A DNA stretch of 43,835 bases from Parachitinimonas caeni. Lineage in GTDB: Bacteria; Pseudomonadota; Gammaproteobacteria; Burkholderiales; Chitinimonadaceae. The number at the start of each line of letters is the position of its first letter. Positions within the stretch are counted from its first letter, which is position 1. Shown one piece after another: positions 33,377 through 41,281 of this stretch. The DNA lies in assembly GCF_030129945.1 (NCBI RefSeq), contig NZ_JARRAF010000017.1, positions 64,001 through 107,835 on the forward strand, given 5' to 3'. Below the pieces are notes generated by a model that saw only the letters and a program-made list of their open reading frames with translations, had not been told where the DNA came from and did not search any database. The translations under genes and the position numbers were made by a program.

Positions 33377-34258
33377 TTACGGATGCCGTGATGCGCGGCG
33401 AGGCTGCTTCAGGGCAGAGCGTGTCATCACCGAATAGGCTGTGATGACGCGACCAAAGAACAATGCCAGATCAACATAATCGCCTGTCAGATCGAAATGG
33501 CGCAGGCGGATTTCCTGGCCGTAATCCGCCAGGTCGAAACACTCACGTAATGGCAGGTAGTGGCCACGCAGAATACCAACACCTTGCAGCAGACTATGCA
33601 ACAACGCGCGAGCTACCCTGCCATTGCCATCGGTAAACGGATGAATGGCGAGAAGCATGGCGAAGATTCTGACTGCCAGTGTGAATTGGTGGATGGATAC
33701 TTCGCGCCGCTTAGCGGTTTCTGCCGGCAGGGTGACCAGCTTCCGGCAAAGCTGATGCAGCATTTGCAGGTTGGGTTGAACCGCCGATGCGGCCAGATAT
33801 TGCCAGCGCCGCCCATTCACATCGGCCACAGTGGCAATCTCGCGGCTACGAATGACCGTCTGCTGGCCGGTCATGGCGGTGCCACAGGCTTCAAGTGCCG
33901 AACAAAAGTTTGCGAAGTCATCGCCACAGCATGCCGCCCAAAGGTTTGCCTGGTGCGCATGCAGTACAGCCTGCTCAACCTGACTCGCTGCCTGGATCTG
34001 ATCCAACCGAGGTCCAGGGTCAGGGGAGCCGCGTTTTATTTCCACGGCATGGGCGGATAGTTCATGCTCAAGCTGGCGTAGGCAGCCACGTTTCCGGTTA
34101 TAACGGCGAGAGTGCGCCAGTTGCCATAGTGTGGACTGAAGTGGGCAGTGCGCGGTCTGTTGCAACGTTCGTATTGCTCGCTGGATTTGCCTGCGTTGTG
34201 CGACTGAAAGGCGGATCTCGACAGAGAAATCCAGTACAAGCGGGGGCGTCAGTTTCAT
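33377..34258 (-). CDS. Fic-domain protein in the lanthipeptide operon
   Basis: A 293-residue protein with the canonical Fic motif HPFTDGNGRVAR at residues 206-217. His206 is the catalytic base, and the GNGR loop holds the nucleotide phosphates. Fic enzymes usually transfer AMP, or sometimes UMP or phosphate, to Ser/Thr/Tyr hydroxyls of target proteins. The N-terminal 140 residues are helical and unassigned. I saw no clear inhibitory (S/T)xxxE(G/N) helix. It starts 75 bp after lanC and is followed after 6 bp by the nucleotidyltransferase. Weak ribosome sites before these genes suggest translational coupling. It could modify the peptide, regulate a host enzyme, or be half of a toxin module. Role unknown. 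Confidence 0.8.
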   Translation of the reverse strand: MKLTPPLVLDFSVEIRLSVAQRRQIQRAIRTLQQTAHCPLQSTLWQLAHSRRYNRKRGCLRQLEHELSAHAVEIKRGSPDPGPRLDQIQAASQVEQAVLHAHQANLWAACCGDDFANFCSALEACGTAMTGQQTVIRSREIATVADVNGRRWQYLAASAVQPNLQMLHQLCRKLVTLPAETAKRREVSIHQFTLAVRIFAMLLAIHPFTDGNGRVARALLHSLLQGVGILRGHYLPLRECFDLADYGQEIRLRHFDLTGDYVDLALFFGRVITAYSVMTRSALKQPRRASRHP

Positions 34259-34333
34259 GTGGGGTGGCTCAAGTGGGGCTGCCAGGCGCTGTTGATACGT
34301 TTTCAGTGGTCACAGAGAAAGTGTCAGCAGCAC

Positions 34334-35581
34334 CTATTGCTCGGACAATCCAAATACCAAAGGAGCGGCCCATTTAAGGGTGCTACCGGTGGCCAAGGTG
34401 AGACAGGTGAGGGCAACCCCTGTATGTTTACCTAGCAAGCCGGTCTGAAAGCCCTCGCGCTCAAGCTCAGCTTCGGTCAACCGGATCGCCCGTTGCAGCC
34501 AGTCATTCCGTATCTTGGCAAGCTGCTCGTCACGGTTGATCCGATATAGCCACTCGGCGATCAAGGCAATGCCGGCCGCGCCGTGGCACAGGCCGCTATC
34601 ACTCACACCACTGGATACTTGCGAGTTGAGGCAGCGCTGCTGGAAGAGGCTGCAACCTGCTTCCAGCAAGCAGGCGTCATCGGCGGTCAGGCCACGCAAA
34701 GTCTGGGTGATGGCAACGCCCAGGTCGCCATAGCACCAGGCAAGGCGCGAGTCCATTTCGTGACCCACCCAGCATGAATATCGGCTATGTGCCGGGTGAG
34801 GGCGTGCCTGTCGCTCCATCCAGCGCATACCGCCCTGAATGAGATCATCTACTTGAAGATGGGGCTCGCGGGACGTCAGCGCCACCAGCGCTGCAATCAC
34901 CCCGGGAACGCCATGGGCGTAACCCAAATCTAGCGGTTCTGGTTGATTGGGTGGGAACGGCTCACGCTTGTAACGGCCAGGAAACATCCGCCAGTGAACA
35001 CCGCCTTCGGCATCCATGACGGCGCCTTCACGCAGGCGGGCGGCAATGGCATGACGCAGCTGTGAGACCGTGGCACTGTTCTCGCGCTCGGTGGCGTAAA
35101 TGGCTTGGCTGGAGAGGCCGGAGATGATGTCGAGGTGCCGGCCCGACTCTGCACGCGATGTGTAATGCAGCAAATGCTCGTCATACTCACCCATCAGCTC
35201 GGCAATCGCTTCGCGGTGCAAGCCATGTCTGCGCCCGGCGTAGTCAAGCGTCCACATGATCCCGCAGATACCACTCCATAGCCCGGTAGGAAGTGGAGTG
35301 GACTCCACTGCCTCGGTTACCACCTCAAACAGCGCCTCGATTTTCAGGTCGATAGCAGCCCTGGGCTGATGATGGGCATATTCCAGCAAAAGCAGCAGGT
35401 CGCCGCTTGTACCGCGGGCCAGGGTAATGCCCTCGGCAGCATTTGCTGGCTGCGCCAGTACTTCCGCGACGAGCCGATCGGCAAGGTCAAGGGCTTGAGT
35501 GGTCAGGGGGCCCGGCAGCGAAAAAGAGGCGGAATCCTCTTTGCGGGTCTGGATGGGAGAAGGTGCAGGCGCCAGCGTCAT
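34334..35581 (-). CDS. lanC: Lanthionine synthetase cyclase LanC
   Basis: A 415-residue LanC-family zinc enzyme that adds cysteine thiols to dehydrated Ser/Thr to close lanthionine rings. All zinc ligands are present: Cys283 in AWCYGDLGVA, then Cys332 and His333 in GLCHGAAGIAL. The conserved GYAHGVPGVIA (His223) and the TGLWSGICG and TGLLGKHTG double-glycine turns of the toroid are also visible. The gene lies 90 bp after the last precursor gene, confirming its link to the cluster. There is no strong Shine-Dalgarno before the ATG at 35581, so coupling within the polycistron is likely. The length is standard for stand-alone LanC, which shows class I rather than class II biosynthesis. Confidence 0.93.
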   Translation of the reverse strand: MTLAPAPSPIQTRKEDSASFSLPGPLTTQALDLADRLVAEVLAQPANAAEGITLARGTSGDLLLLLEYAHHQPRAAIDLKIEALFEVVTEAVESTPLPTGLWSGICGIMWTLDYAGRRHGLHREAIAELMGEYDEHLLHYTSRAESGRHLDIISGLSSQAIYATERENSATVSQLRHAIAARLREGAVMDAEGGVHWRMFPGRYKREPFPPNQPEPLDLGYAHGVPGVIAALVALTSREPHLQVDDLIQGGMRWMERQARPHPAHSRYSCWVGHEMDSRLAWCYGDLGVAITQTLRGLTADDACLLEAGCSLFQQRCLNSQVSSGVSDSGLCHGAAGIALIAEWLYRINRDEQLAKIRNDWLQRAIRLTEAELEREGFQTGLLGKHTGVALTCLTLATGSTLKWAAPLVFGLSEQ

Positions 35582-35671
35582 ATCAATTTGAATCGGAAGG
35601 GAGATCGGATCAGCGCTACGGCCGCTGCGTTACGGCAGTAGCGCTTGCATACTGATGCGGCTATCGGGTAC

Positions 35672-35935
35672 TCAGACTGGACAATCGCAAGTCACCTGGG
35701 TTTCGCAGGTGATATTGGTCGGGCAGGCATCTGAGGGCAGGGTAATGCTTGGGCAAGGCATGGTGTCCTCGCCTGGGCCGCAACCGCCAAAGGCTTCAAT
35801 GCAGGTATCCGTGCAATCATCTGTAGGGCAGGGGGTGGTTTCTTTATCGGTTAGTGCCCCGCCTGCCACTAGCTGGGCTTCGTCCTCTGTCAATACACGC
35901 AGGGTTTTCTTATTCAGCTTGAGTTTGCTTGCCAT
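35672..35935 (-). CDS. lanA4: Class I lanthipeptide precursor, member 4
   Basis: An 87-residue precursor starting at the ATG at 35935 with AGGAG upstream. The leader MASKLKLNKKTLRVLTEDEA ends with QLVAGG. The core after GG is about 61 residues, with nine cysteines and many Thr/Ser (for example ALTDKETTPCPTDDCTDTC). The last 15 residues are NITCETQVTCDCPV-like. CPTDDC and GGCGP are shared with member 3. The core is strongly acidic. LanB would dehydrate Ser/Thr and LanC would couple them to Cys. Cleavage after GG is expected from a C39-type peptidase, but none is visible nearby. The symbol is descriptive, not a published name. Confidence 0.85.
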   Translation of the reverse strand: MASKLKLNKKTLRVLTEDEAQLVAGGALTDKETTPCPTDDCTDTCIEAFGGCGPGEDTMPCPSITLPSDACPTNITCETQVTCDCPV

Positions 35936-36152
35936 GAAAAGTACTCCTGTTGATGAAAGATAAGGAGCGGCGTATCCGTTGCGACCGCAGCACTCCCGAC
36001 TACAGAACGCCAACCTGAACAACTTCCAATGAACCTACGGGCTGTGCGCTCGATGCGTCTGCGGCACTCGCCGCTGCCGCAAATCAAAAACGATGCGCCC
36101 ACATCGCCACGCTCTTGCCGCCTGTTGCGAATGATCGTGTGGGCCGTGTTTG

Positions 36153-36212
36153 GAATGGCATCACGCCTCAATTCGGCGAAATGCGATCAGCAAATCTAAC
36201 GCCAACAGAGCC
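36153..36212. mobile_element. MITE remnant, right end only
   Basis: The 60 bases align end to end with the right terminus of the family (for example CGAAATGCGATCAGCAAAT for CGAAACGCGATCCGGAAAT), closing GCCAACAGAGCC followed by TA. The left half is gone or unrecognisable. It lies between precursor genes 3 and 4, and its edge forms the stop codon of precursor 3. Confidence 0.75.
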
Positions 36213-36490
36213 TAGCAACCTTCGCTTGGGCAGTAACACTCCGAAGGACTGACGCTTGGCGGGCAATCGGCGGATGGGTCGGTGCAGCCATCAGCTGTTG
36301 GCTGCGGGCACTCCATCATGGAAGGGCAACCATCATCGGCAGAAGGGCCACACCCACCCCACGAACAGTCGTCGGTCGGGCAGAGTGACGTATCGGTCCG
36401 GTCCGTCATCGCGCCGCCAGCTACCAGTTGCGTTTCCTCCTGAGTGAGTACGCGCAGGGTTTTTTTGTTGAGTTTGAGCTTCTCGGTCAT
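36212..36490 (-). CDS. lanA3: Class I lanthipeptide precursor, member 3
   Basis: A 92-residue precursor with the leader MTEKLKLNKKTLRVLTQEET ending QLVAGG. The core of about 66 residues opens AMTDRTDTSLCPTDDCSWGG and has ten cysteines, the most of the four. CPTDDC and GGCGP are shared with member 4. The ATG at 36490 is preceded by GAGGAT. The final codon is TGC (Cys), and the stop TAG at 36212-36214 is made of the TA target plus the first base of the MITE end, so the natural C terminus may have been altered. Ser/Thr are fewer than Cys near the end, which would leave some free thiols or disulfides. Symbol descriptive. Confidence 0.85.
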   Translation of the reverse strand: MTEKLKLNKKTLRVLTQEETQLVAGGAMTDRTDTSLCPTDDCSWGGCGPSADDGCPSMMECPQPTADGCTDPSADCPPSVSPSECYCPSEGC

Positions 36491-36569
36491 GATTTATCCT
36501 CGGGGTAAAAAAACGACAATTCAGCTACTTGTTGGGTGCGGCCAGATTTCAAGTCGAGATATTGATGAA

Positions 36570-36785
36570 TTAATTTCCTGGTGGCTCTGGCGGGCAATCT
36601 GTGGTTTCGACGGTTTCCGTACAGAAATGATCAGTGGGTTGATGACACTCGTCATATATTTCGGTATCACAATTTTCCGACGGGCAAAAATCCGTTTCAT
36701 CGGTACGTGCGCCACCTGCTACCAGATTTAATTCGTCTTCTGTTAAAGAGCGAAGGGTTTTTTTGTTTAATTTAAGTTTTTGCAC
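36570..36785 (-). CDS. lanA2: Class I lanthipeptide precursor, member 2
   Basis: A 71-residue precursor from a GTG start at 36785 with AGGGAT about 6 bases upstream. The leader MQKLKLNKKTLRSLTEDELN ends LVAGG. The core of about 46 residues opens ARTDETDFCPSENCDTEIYD and contains five cysteines and several Thr. Its HFCTET segment is shared with member 1 (HFCTEA), so the two form a subgroup separate from members 3 and 4. The core is very acidic and has a Pro-rich end (DCPPEPPGN). Symbol descriptive. Confidence 0.85.
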   Translation of the reverse strand: MQKLKLNKKTLRSLTEDELNLVAGGARTDETDFCPSENCDTEIYDECHQPTDHFCTETVETTDCPPEPPGN

Positions 36786-36880
36786 TGGGTGATCCCTTTT
36801 CTAAAATCTGATGCCGATCCAAGTTTCTGCATGGCATCCGGCGTGACTGCCAGACGCCAGGCATCAACAGCTGAGATAAC

Positions 36881-37075
36881 TTATTCGCGTTCTACCGGTG
36901 CAATGATGGCCTCGGTACAGAAATGCGCGGTGGGGCCGCAGGAGTCGTCGTCACTGACACAGGGAGAAACCCGCAACGAACCTTCGCCTGGCCTGCCTGC
37001 GCCGCCAACCATATCCAGCACTTCATCATTCAGTACCGACAGCGTTTTCTTGTTAAGTTGTAATTTGCTTTTCAT
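36881..37075 (-). CDS. lanA1: Class I lanthipeptide precursor, member 1
   Basis: A 64-residue precursor from the ATG at 37075, with AAGGAA about 7 bases upstream. The leader MKSKLQLNKKTLSVLNDEVL ends DMVGG rather than VAGG. The core of 39 residues opens AGRPGEGSLRVSPCVSDDDS and has only three cysteines, including the HFCTEA segment. The first precursor after lanB (238 bp gap), it has the most divergent leader and the shortest core. An in-frame extension to 37189 was rejected because it lacks leader character. Symbol descriptive. Confidence 0.83.
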   Translation of the reverse strand: MKSKLQLNKKTLSVLNDEVLDMVGGAGRPGEGSLRVSPCVSDDDSCGPTAHFCTEAIIAPVERE

Positions 37076-37313
37076 TTGAAAATTCCTTTTAATTTGTCGT
37101 AAATAAAACAAATGCCTAATCTGGCATTTTCGACGAAAACAAGTGATTATCCACCCGGATTTCGTCATCATTGCAAAGTGACTTTGCAAATCCTTTTATC
37201 GTTATAAAATGCAAAATGGTATAGGTGGTACGGGCCCTGTTTTCCCGAATCGGCGTCCGAGATAAACCGGTACCTATTTTTTTGGGGGGGAGTGCGGATT
37301 ATGGATGAAAGCA

Positions 37314-40300
37314 TCAGGCCGTCTCCCTTAAAGCTGAATCGATTTTTTCTATTATTTTCTTTTTCCGTGTTGAGGGTTTGCGATGACTTTGCTCCCGCCT
37401 GAAAAGGCGAGCACAGATCGAGCGTGCGCAATATTCGCGAATCTGGGAGTTGCCGCTTAAATACCGATTACAGAACATGTGGATCAGACTATCGAGCAGC
37501 CCAAAACTCAGATCGCTGTCAGCCGGATGGATCTGCGATAGCGCCCGCCAGAAATTCTCATAGGCTGGCTTATGCCGGTTAAGCAACTGGCGGGCTTGCT
37601 CCAGTAGAGGACTGACGGGCTGATTTTGGTGAAAGTCCCACAATGTAGGGTTGATCTGGCGGAACAAATCCCCGGCTTCGATTTCTCGGCGACTTACACG
37701 GCCTACTCGGTTATGGGTGCGACTGTGTTTGGCTAGATAGCGATCTTGTGTTGCCTGCTCAGGCAGGTATTGCTGAATGGCGTGGTGAATGCGGCTTGCG
37801 GCGACGACCATCTGTTGATCGGGTGTCAGCTCCAGAGTCAGCAATTCTTGGGCCAGCTGGCTTTCATTGCAGAAATGTTGTTCACAGAGCTCCAGGCTGT
37901 CAGCCCCGCCATAACGCTCAATTTCCGGCCAGTAGGTCGCATACTGCATATCGCTGACCAGCCCGGCTTCCAGCATCGGACACAGCGTGATATGCAGGGT
38001 CTGCATCAACATTGGCAGCCAATCAGCCTGCGTTAGCCTGAAACGGATGCGCAGGTGGAAGTCCGGGTCGCGGTATCGGATGAAAAACCATGAAAGATCA
38101 GGCACGGCATGGCGTTGTGCCCAAGCGGGCAGCGTCGCGACGATCTTGCCCAGAACTTCGTTAGCGAGTGATTCACCGCAGTAGACTTTCAGATACAGCC
38201 AGTCCGAGCCTGGTGCTTTGAAGCGGGGTAAGGTTGCGGTGGTGAGAGCCTGACGGAATGTCTGGTTGTGCTGCCCCCATGCTCTGCCGGTTGTTTGGTG
38301 CAGCATGGGAATAACAATTTCATGCGCACAGGGTTCATCGCCCAGTCGCGAGTCGTAGGCAAAGTCACTGGGAAATAACTCAAGCAGATCGTAGCTGCGT
38401 CCACTGCGCAGCTCATCAACAAAAGCCTCAATACTGGCAGGACTCTTCAGATCGACGGTCAGCCAGTGATCGGATACTTCAAGTATGAAATGGCGAGGCA
38501 GCTGACGACGTTGTGCCAACAAAGGCATCACGGTTTCAAGCGTTCCTGCTTTCTGCGCCTGCTTCAACTCTCGCGTTTCTTCACCAAACAGATGCCAGCG
38601 CGCCAAAGCTAAAACCGTGTTGCGGTAGGTGATGCGCGGGCAATGCCCGTGCAGGCGAGCATGATCCACCCAGGGTTTGTGGACGTGGACATCCCCTTGG
38701 CTGGCGAGACTGGCAAGAAATTTATAGAGCTTGAATTTGTCGGTCGAGACGTTGTGCGCACAGTCAAGTCGAGGTACGACTTCCTTGTCCAGAGTGCGCG
38801 AGAACAGCACCACTCGCTCGTTGATGACGGCCAGCCACAGATCATCGAGTGCAATGGCTGTGCCTTGTCCATCGGTGTGGTCGGCAAACGGCGAGATGGA
38901 AAACTCCCGCAAGGTGGGGCGACTGATGAAGTTGGCAAAACGAGGCTGGGGCACATGCCTGAGTTCGGCCAGAATTGCGCCATCGTACTGTGCCTGTTCG
39001 TGGGCCAGCATGGCTTGCAGCCGCTGGTGCAGCGTGGCATCGGCAGCGGTGAAACGGCCGACGACGGTTGCAGGGTTATTGCTGCCGCACGACTTGAGCA
39101 GAATGCGTGGTGGGCTGCCGGGGGCGTCGGGCGCTTGTTCGAGCACCACCAATGCATGTAGCGCCCCCTGAATCTTTTCGGCAGGAATGGCGGAAAAGCG
39201 CTCAAGGTCGGAATCGCTCAGAGCGATTCCGACGCCCTGTTCCGACGGTGAGGGCTGGCGGTCTCGCCACCAGCTCTCGAATTGCTGTTTGCGGTCGTTG
39301 GCCAGATGGCTGTCAGGGCTGGTGGCGATAAACAGACTGCGTCCCAGCCCGATTTCTTCATCTATCGCTTGCAGCAAGGGGACCGCCCGCCGCTCATAAC
39401 GCTTGCTGAATGCTTCGCGGAAGCTGCGCAAAGGGTCGGATGGAACGCCGAAGCGGGTAAGCAAAACCCCGGCTGCTGCCTGGACTTCCTCGACCACGGC
39501 AAATGAAATTTCGCAGCGATCGGCTGTCGGCGTGCTGATGATGTTCAGGATCTTGGAGGCATCCTTGCTTAGCCCCTGATCCAGCACGGATGAGACAAGC
39601 TGTCGATAAATATCCAGGCTGCTGGTCTGTGCGGCAGCTTGCCGGTCTGCCTGCACCAGCCACGCATCAATTTGTGTTCTCTGTGCAGTGCTGTCTGGGT
39701 GGCTGGTGGGGCTCCAGAGGCTGTGGGTCAGAGGGGGTTGGGTCAGGCGGGGTTCGGTATCTGCCAGCAGCAGTTGGTTGTGGATCAATTCGCTGATGAA
39801 ATCAGCGGCCTCGTCGGTTTCGATTTCTGCATCAAGTTCACGTAACCCTGCGATGAGGGCGGGCGGATATCCTGGCTGTTGTCGGCAGACATTCAGAACG
39901 TATTGCAGGTAAAGGCTGTCATCAACCTGACTTTTGATGTACGAAAATTTCCCGCCATGCAGCTGGCGTTCGATGTACTGCACCGTATCGTTGACCTTCA
40001 AGGCTGTTGGATTGGCATGTAGCCGGGTCCGGGTAGCCTCAATTTGCTGGCTGGTCTGGCATTGCTGATAAGCGATCTCGAAGTCAGCGCGTGAAAAACG
40101 CGGGTTGAAAGCCTGCTGTGCAATCTGAATCTGGTTCGCTGAACCGATTTCGCCGAGCGTGCCGCCCGCAAACAGGCCGAATGGCGTGGTGCGCAAGGTG
40201 AGCCGGGCCAGAATATTGGTGAGTGTCCGACCTTCTTTTACGCCCAGCTCGGCGCCCTCGTCCAGAAATCCTGAAATCGATTCATACAGTGTTGGCGAGT

Positions 40301-40454
40301 AAGTGAACAATGCTTCCCGCACTTTAGGCTGCGAAAAAATCTGGCGCAGATGCTCGGTGTGCTCGCACGCATCGCTACCGATGGTGGTATAGGCGCTCAC
40401 GGGTAGCAGAGGCGTGCGGACGAAAATGAAATCGCTGACGAATTTAGCTTGCAT
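37314..40454 (-). CDS. lanB: Full-length lantibiotic dehydratase LanB
   Basis: This enzyme of about 1046 residues dehydrates Ser/Thr in the precursor by transferring glutamate from glutamyl-tRNA and then eliminating it. The N-terminal dehydratase region opens FVSDFIFVRTPLLPVSAY and includes NILARLTLRTTPFGLFAGGT, the family TPFG signature. The C-terminal elimination domain shows DWLYLKVYCGESLANEVLGK and LSWFFIRYRDPDFHLRIRF (about residue 805). Both halves are in one chain, unlike the split LanBs of thiopeptides. The ATG at 40454 is preferred because it begins just before the conserved start; a GTG at 40472 is possible. A complete MITE lies 9 bp upstream of that GTG, so the promoter is either inside the element or lost. 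Confidence 0.93.
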   Translation of the reverse strand: MQAKFVSDFIFVRTPLLPVSAYTTIGSDACEHTEHLRQIFSQPKVREALFTYSPTLYESISGFLDEGAELGVKEGRTLTNILARLTLRTTPFGLFAGGTLGEIGSANQIQIAQQAFNPRFSRADFEIAYQQCQTSQQIEATRTRLHANPTALKVNDTVQYIERQLHGGKFSYIKSQVDDSLYLQYVLNVCRQQPGYPPALIAGLRELDAEIETDEAADFISELIHNQLLLADTEPRLTQPPLTHSLWSPTSHPDSTAQRTQIDAWLVQADRQAAAQTSSLDIYRQLVSSVLDQGLSKDASKILNIISTPTADRCEISFAVVEEVQAAAGVLLTRFGVPSDPLRSFREAFSKRYERRAVPLLQAIDEEIGLGRSLFIATSPDSHLANDRKQQFESWWRDRQPSPSEQGVGIALSDSDLERFSAIPAEKIQGALHALVVLEQAPDAPGSPPRILLKSCGSNNPATVVGRFTAADATLHQRLQAMLAHEQAQYDGAILAELRHVPQPRFANFISRPTLREFSISPFADHTDGQGTAIALDDLWLAVINERVVLFSRTLDKEVVPRLDCAHNVSTDKFKLYKFLASLASQGDVHVHKPWVDHARLHGHCPRITYRNTVLALARWHLFGEETRELKQAQKAGTLETVMPLLAQRRQLPRHFILEVSDHWLTVDLKSPASIEAFVDELRSGRSYDLLELFPSDFAYDSRLGDEPCAHEIVIPMLHQTTGRAWGQHNQTFRQALTTATLPRFKAPGSDWLYLKVYCGESLANEVLGKIVATLPAWAQRHAVPDLSWFFIRYRDPDFHLRIRFRLTQADWLPMLMQTLHITLCPMLEAGLVSDMQYATYWPEIERYGGADSLELCEQHFCNESQLAQELLTLELTPDQQMVVAASRIHHAIQQYLPEQATQDRYLAKHSRTHNRVGRVSRREIEAGDLFRQINPTLWDFHQNQPVSPLLEQARQLLNRHKPAYENFWRALSQIHPADSDLSFGLLDSLIHMFCNRYLSGNSQIREYCARSICARLFRREQSHRKPSTRKKKIIEKIDSALRETA

Positions 40455-40481
40455 AAAGCATGTGGTATCCACCCAGGCCTA

Positions 40482-40747
40482 GGCTCTGTTGACGTTTTGT
40501 TTCCGGTCGCGCCGGGCCGAGTTTTGGGGCAGGGCTAGGCAGGGTGAGCGTGGTTTAGCGAGCTAAATAAGCGAATCCTAACGACGCCATGCCCCAAAAA
40601 TCGACCCGGCCCGGAGGGTTTCGCCGGATTTGGGCCTGCTGCGGTGTTAAAAATCGCTTGCTTAGCCCACTAAGCGGCGCGCTTTTCGCCTTGCATCAGG
40701 TCCAAATCCGACGAAACGCGATCCGAAAACAAAACGTCAACAGAGCC
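40482..40747. mobile_element. MITE-like element, full 266-bp copy upstream of lanB
   Basis: Terminal GGCTCTGTTGACGTTTTG and inverse CAACAGAGCC, with flanking TA on both sides. It is the same orientation as the 18710 copy and carries the internal GGGGCAGGG / CATGCCCC pair. It ends 9 bp before the GTG start option of lanB on the minus strand, so it occupies the lanB 5' region. Confidence 0.88.
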
Positions 40748-41252
40748 TAGCTCAATTAACATTTTTAGCCGGCTAAACCGCAGTCACTCTGGCGTGCGTG
40801 GGGGTTAAGGCTTCAGCCCCTTGGCGTCCACGGCTTATTCCTTGCGGGGGTCGCCCTGAGCTAACACTCGACCCGGTGCGACGGTAGACCTGATGTCAAC
40901 AGAGCCTGGACAGGCAGAATGTATCGGGCATCCTTAATTAAAACATTTTGTCTGATTGCAAATTGTTGATCAATTGTCCGTTGGGTCAGGTTTTCAACAG
41001 AGGATGAGTCGTTGGTGGGGTAGGAGAAATATAAGAAATTATTAAATTTTTCATGCAATAACAGCGCTATTCATGAATTTATAGTGCGATGAATGTTGTT
41101 CATGCAGTTTGGTGGTTATTCTACGAAGAGAGAAGGGCCGGTCGGTAAAGCGTCAGACTTTACGGTGGACCCGGAACGAGGCAGGAAGCGCGCAAGCGCT
41201 TGGTGCTGGCGGGAATTGATGGGGAGATGGGGGTAGGAAGCTGCAGAGAGCA
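40748..41252. other. Gap with a decayed MITE end and AT-rich sequence
   Basis: No gene is seen. The part at about 40871-40907 (CGACCCGGTGCGACGG ... TGTCAACAGAGCC) is a second decayed end of the MITE family. The stretch from 40915 to 41110 is AT-rich. If the lanB promoter was displaced by the MITE at 40482, it could lie here, but I could not identify boxes. Confidence 0.5.
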
Positions 41253-41274
41253 GCCCCGGCATTGGCGCCGGGGC
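41253..41274 (-). terminator. GC-rich hairpin after mmsB
   Basis: An 8-bp stem GCCCCGGC / GCCGGGGC with a 6-nt loop, 8 bp past the mmsB stop on the minus strand. There is no T run, so it may be a weak or Rho-assisted terminator or an RNA-stabilising hairpin. Confidence 0.45.
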
Positions 41275-41281
41275 GATGAGG

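Noticed and set aside
35914-36171. Minus-strand open frame between precursor genes
   Set aside because: It reads through a MITE remnant, lacks the LNKKTL leader and has no start signal.
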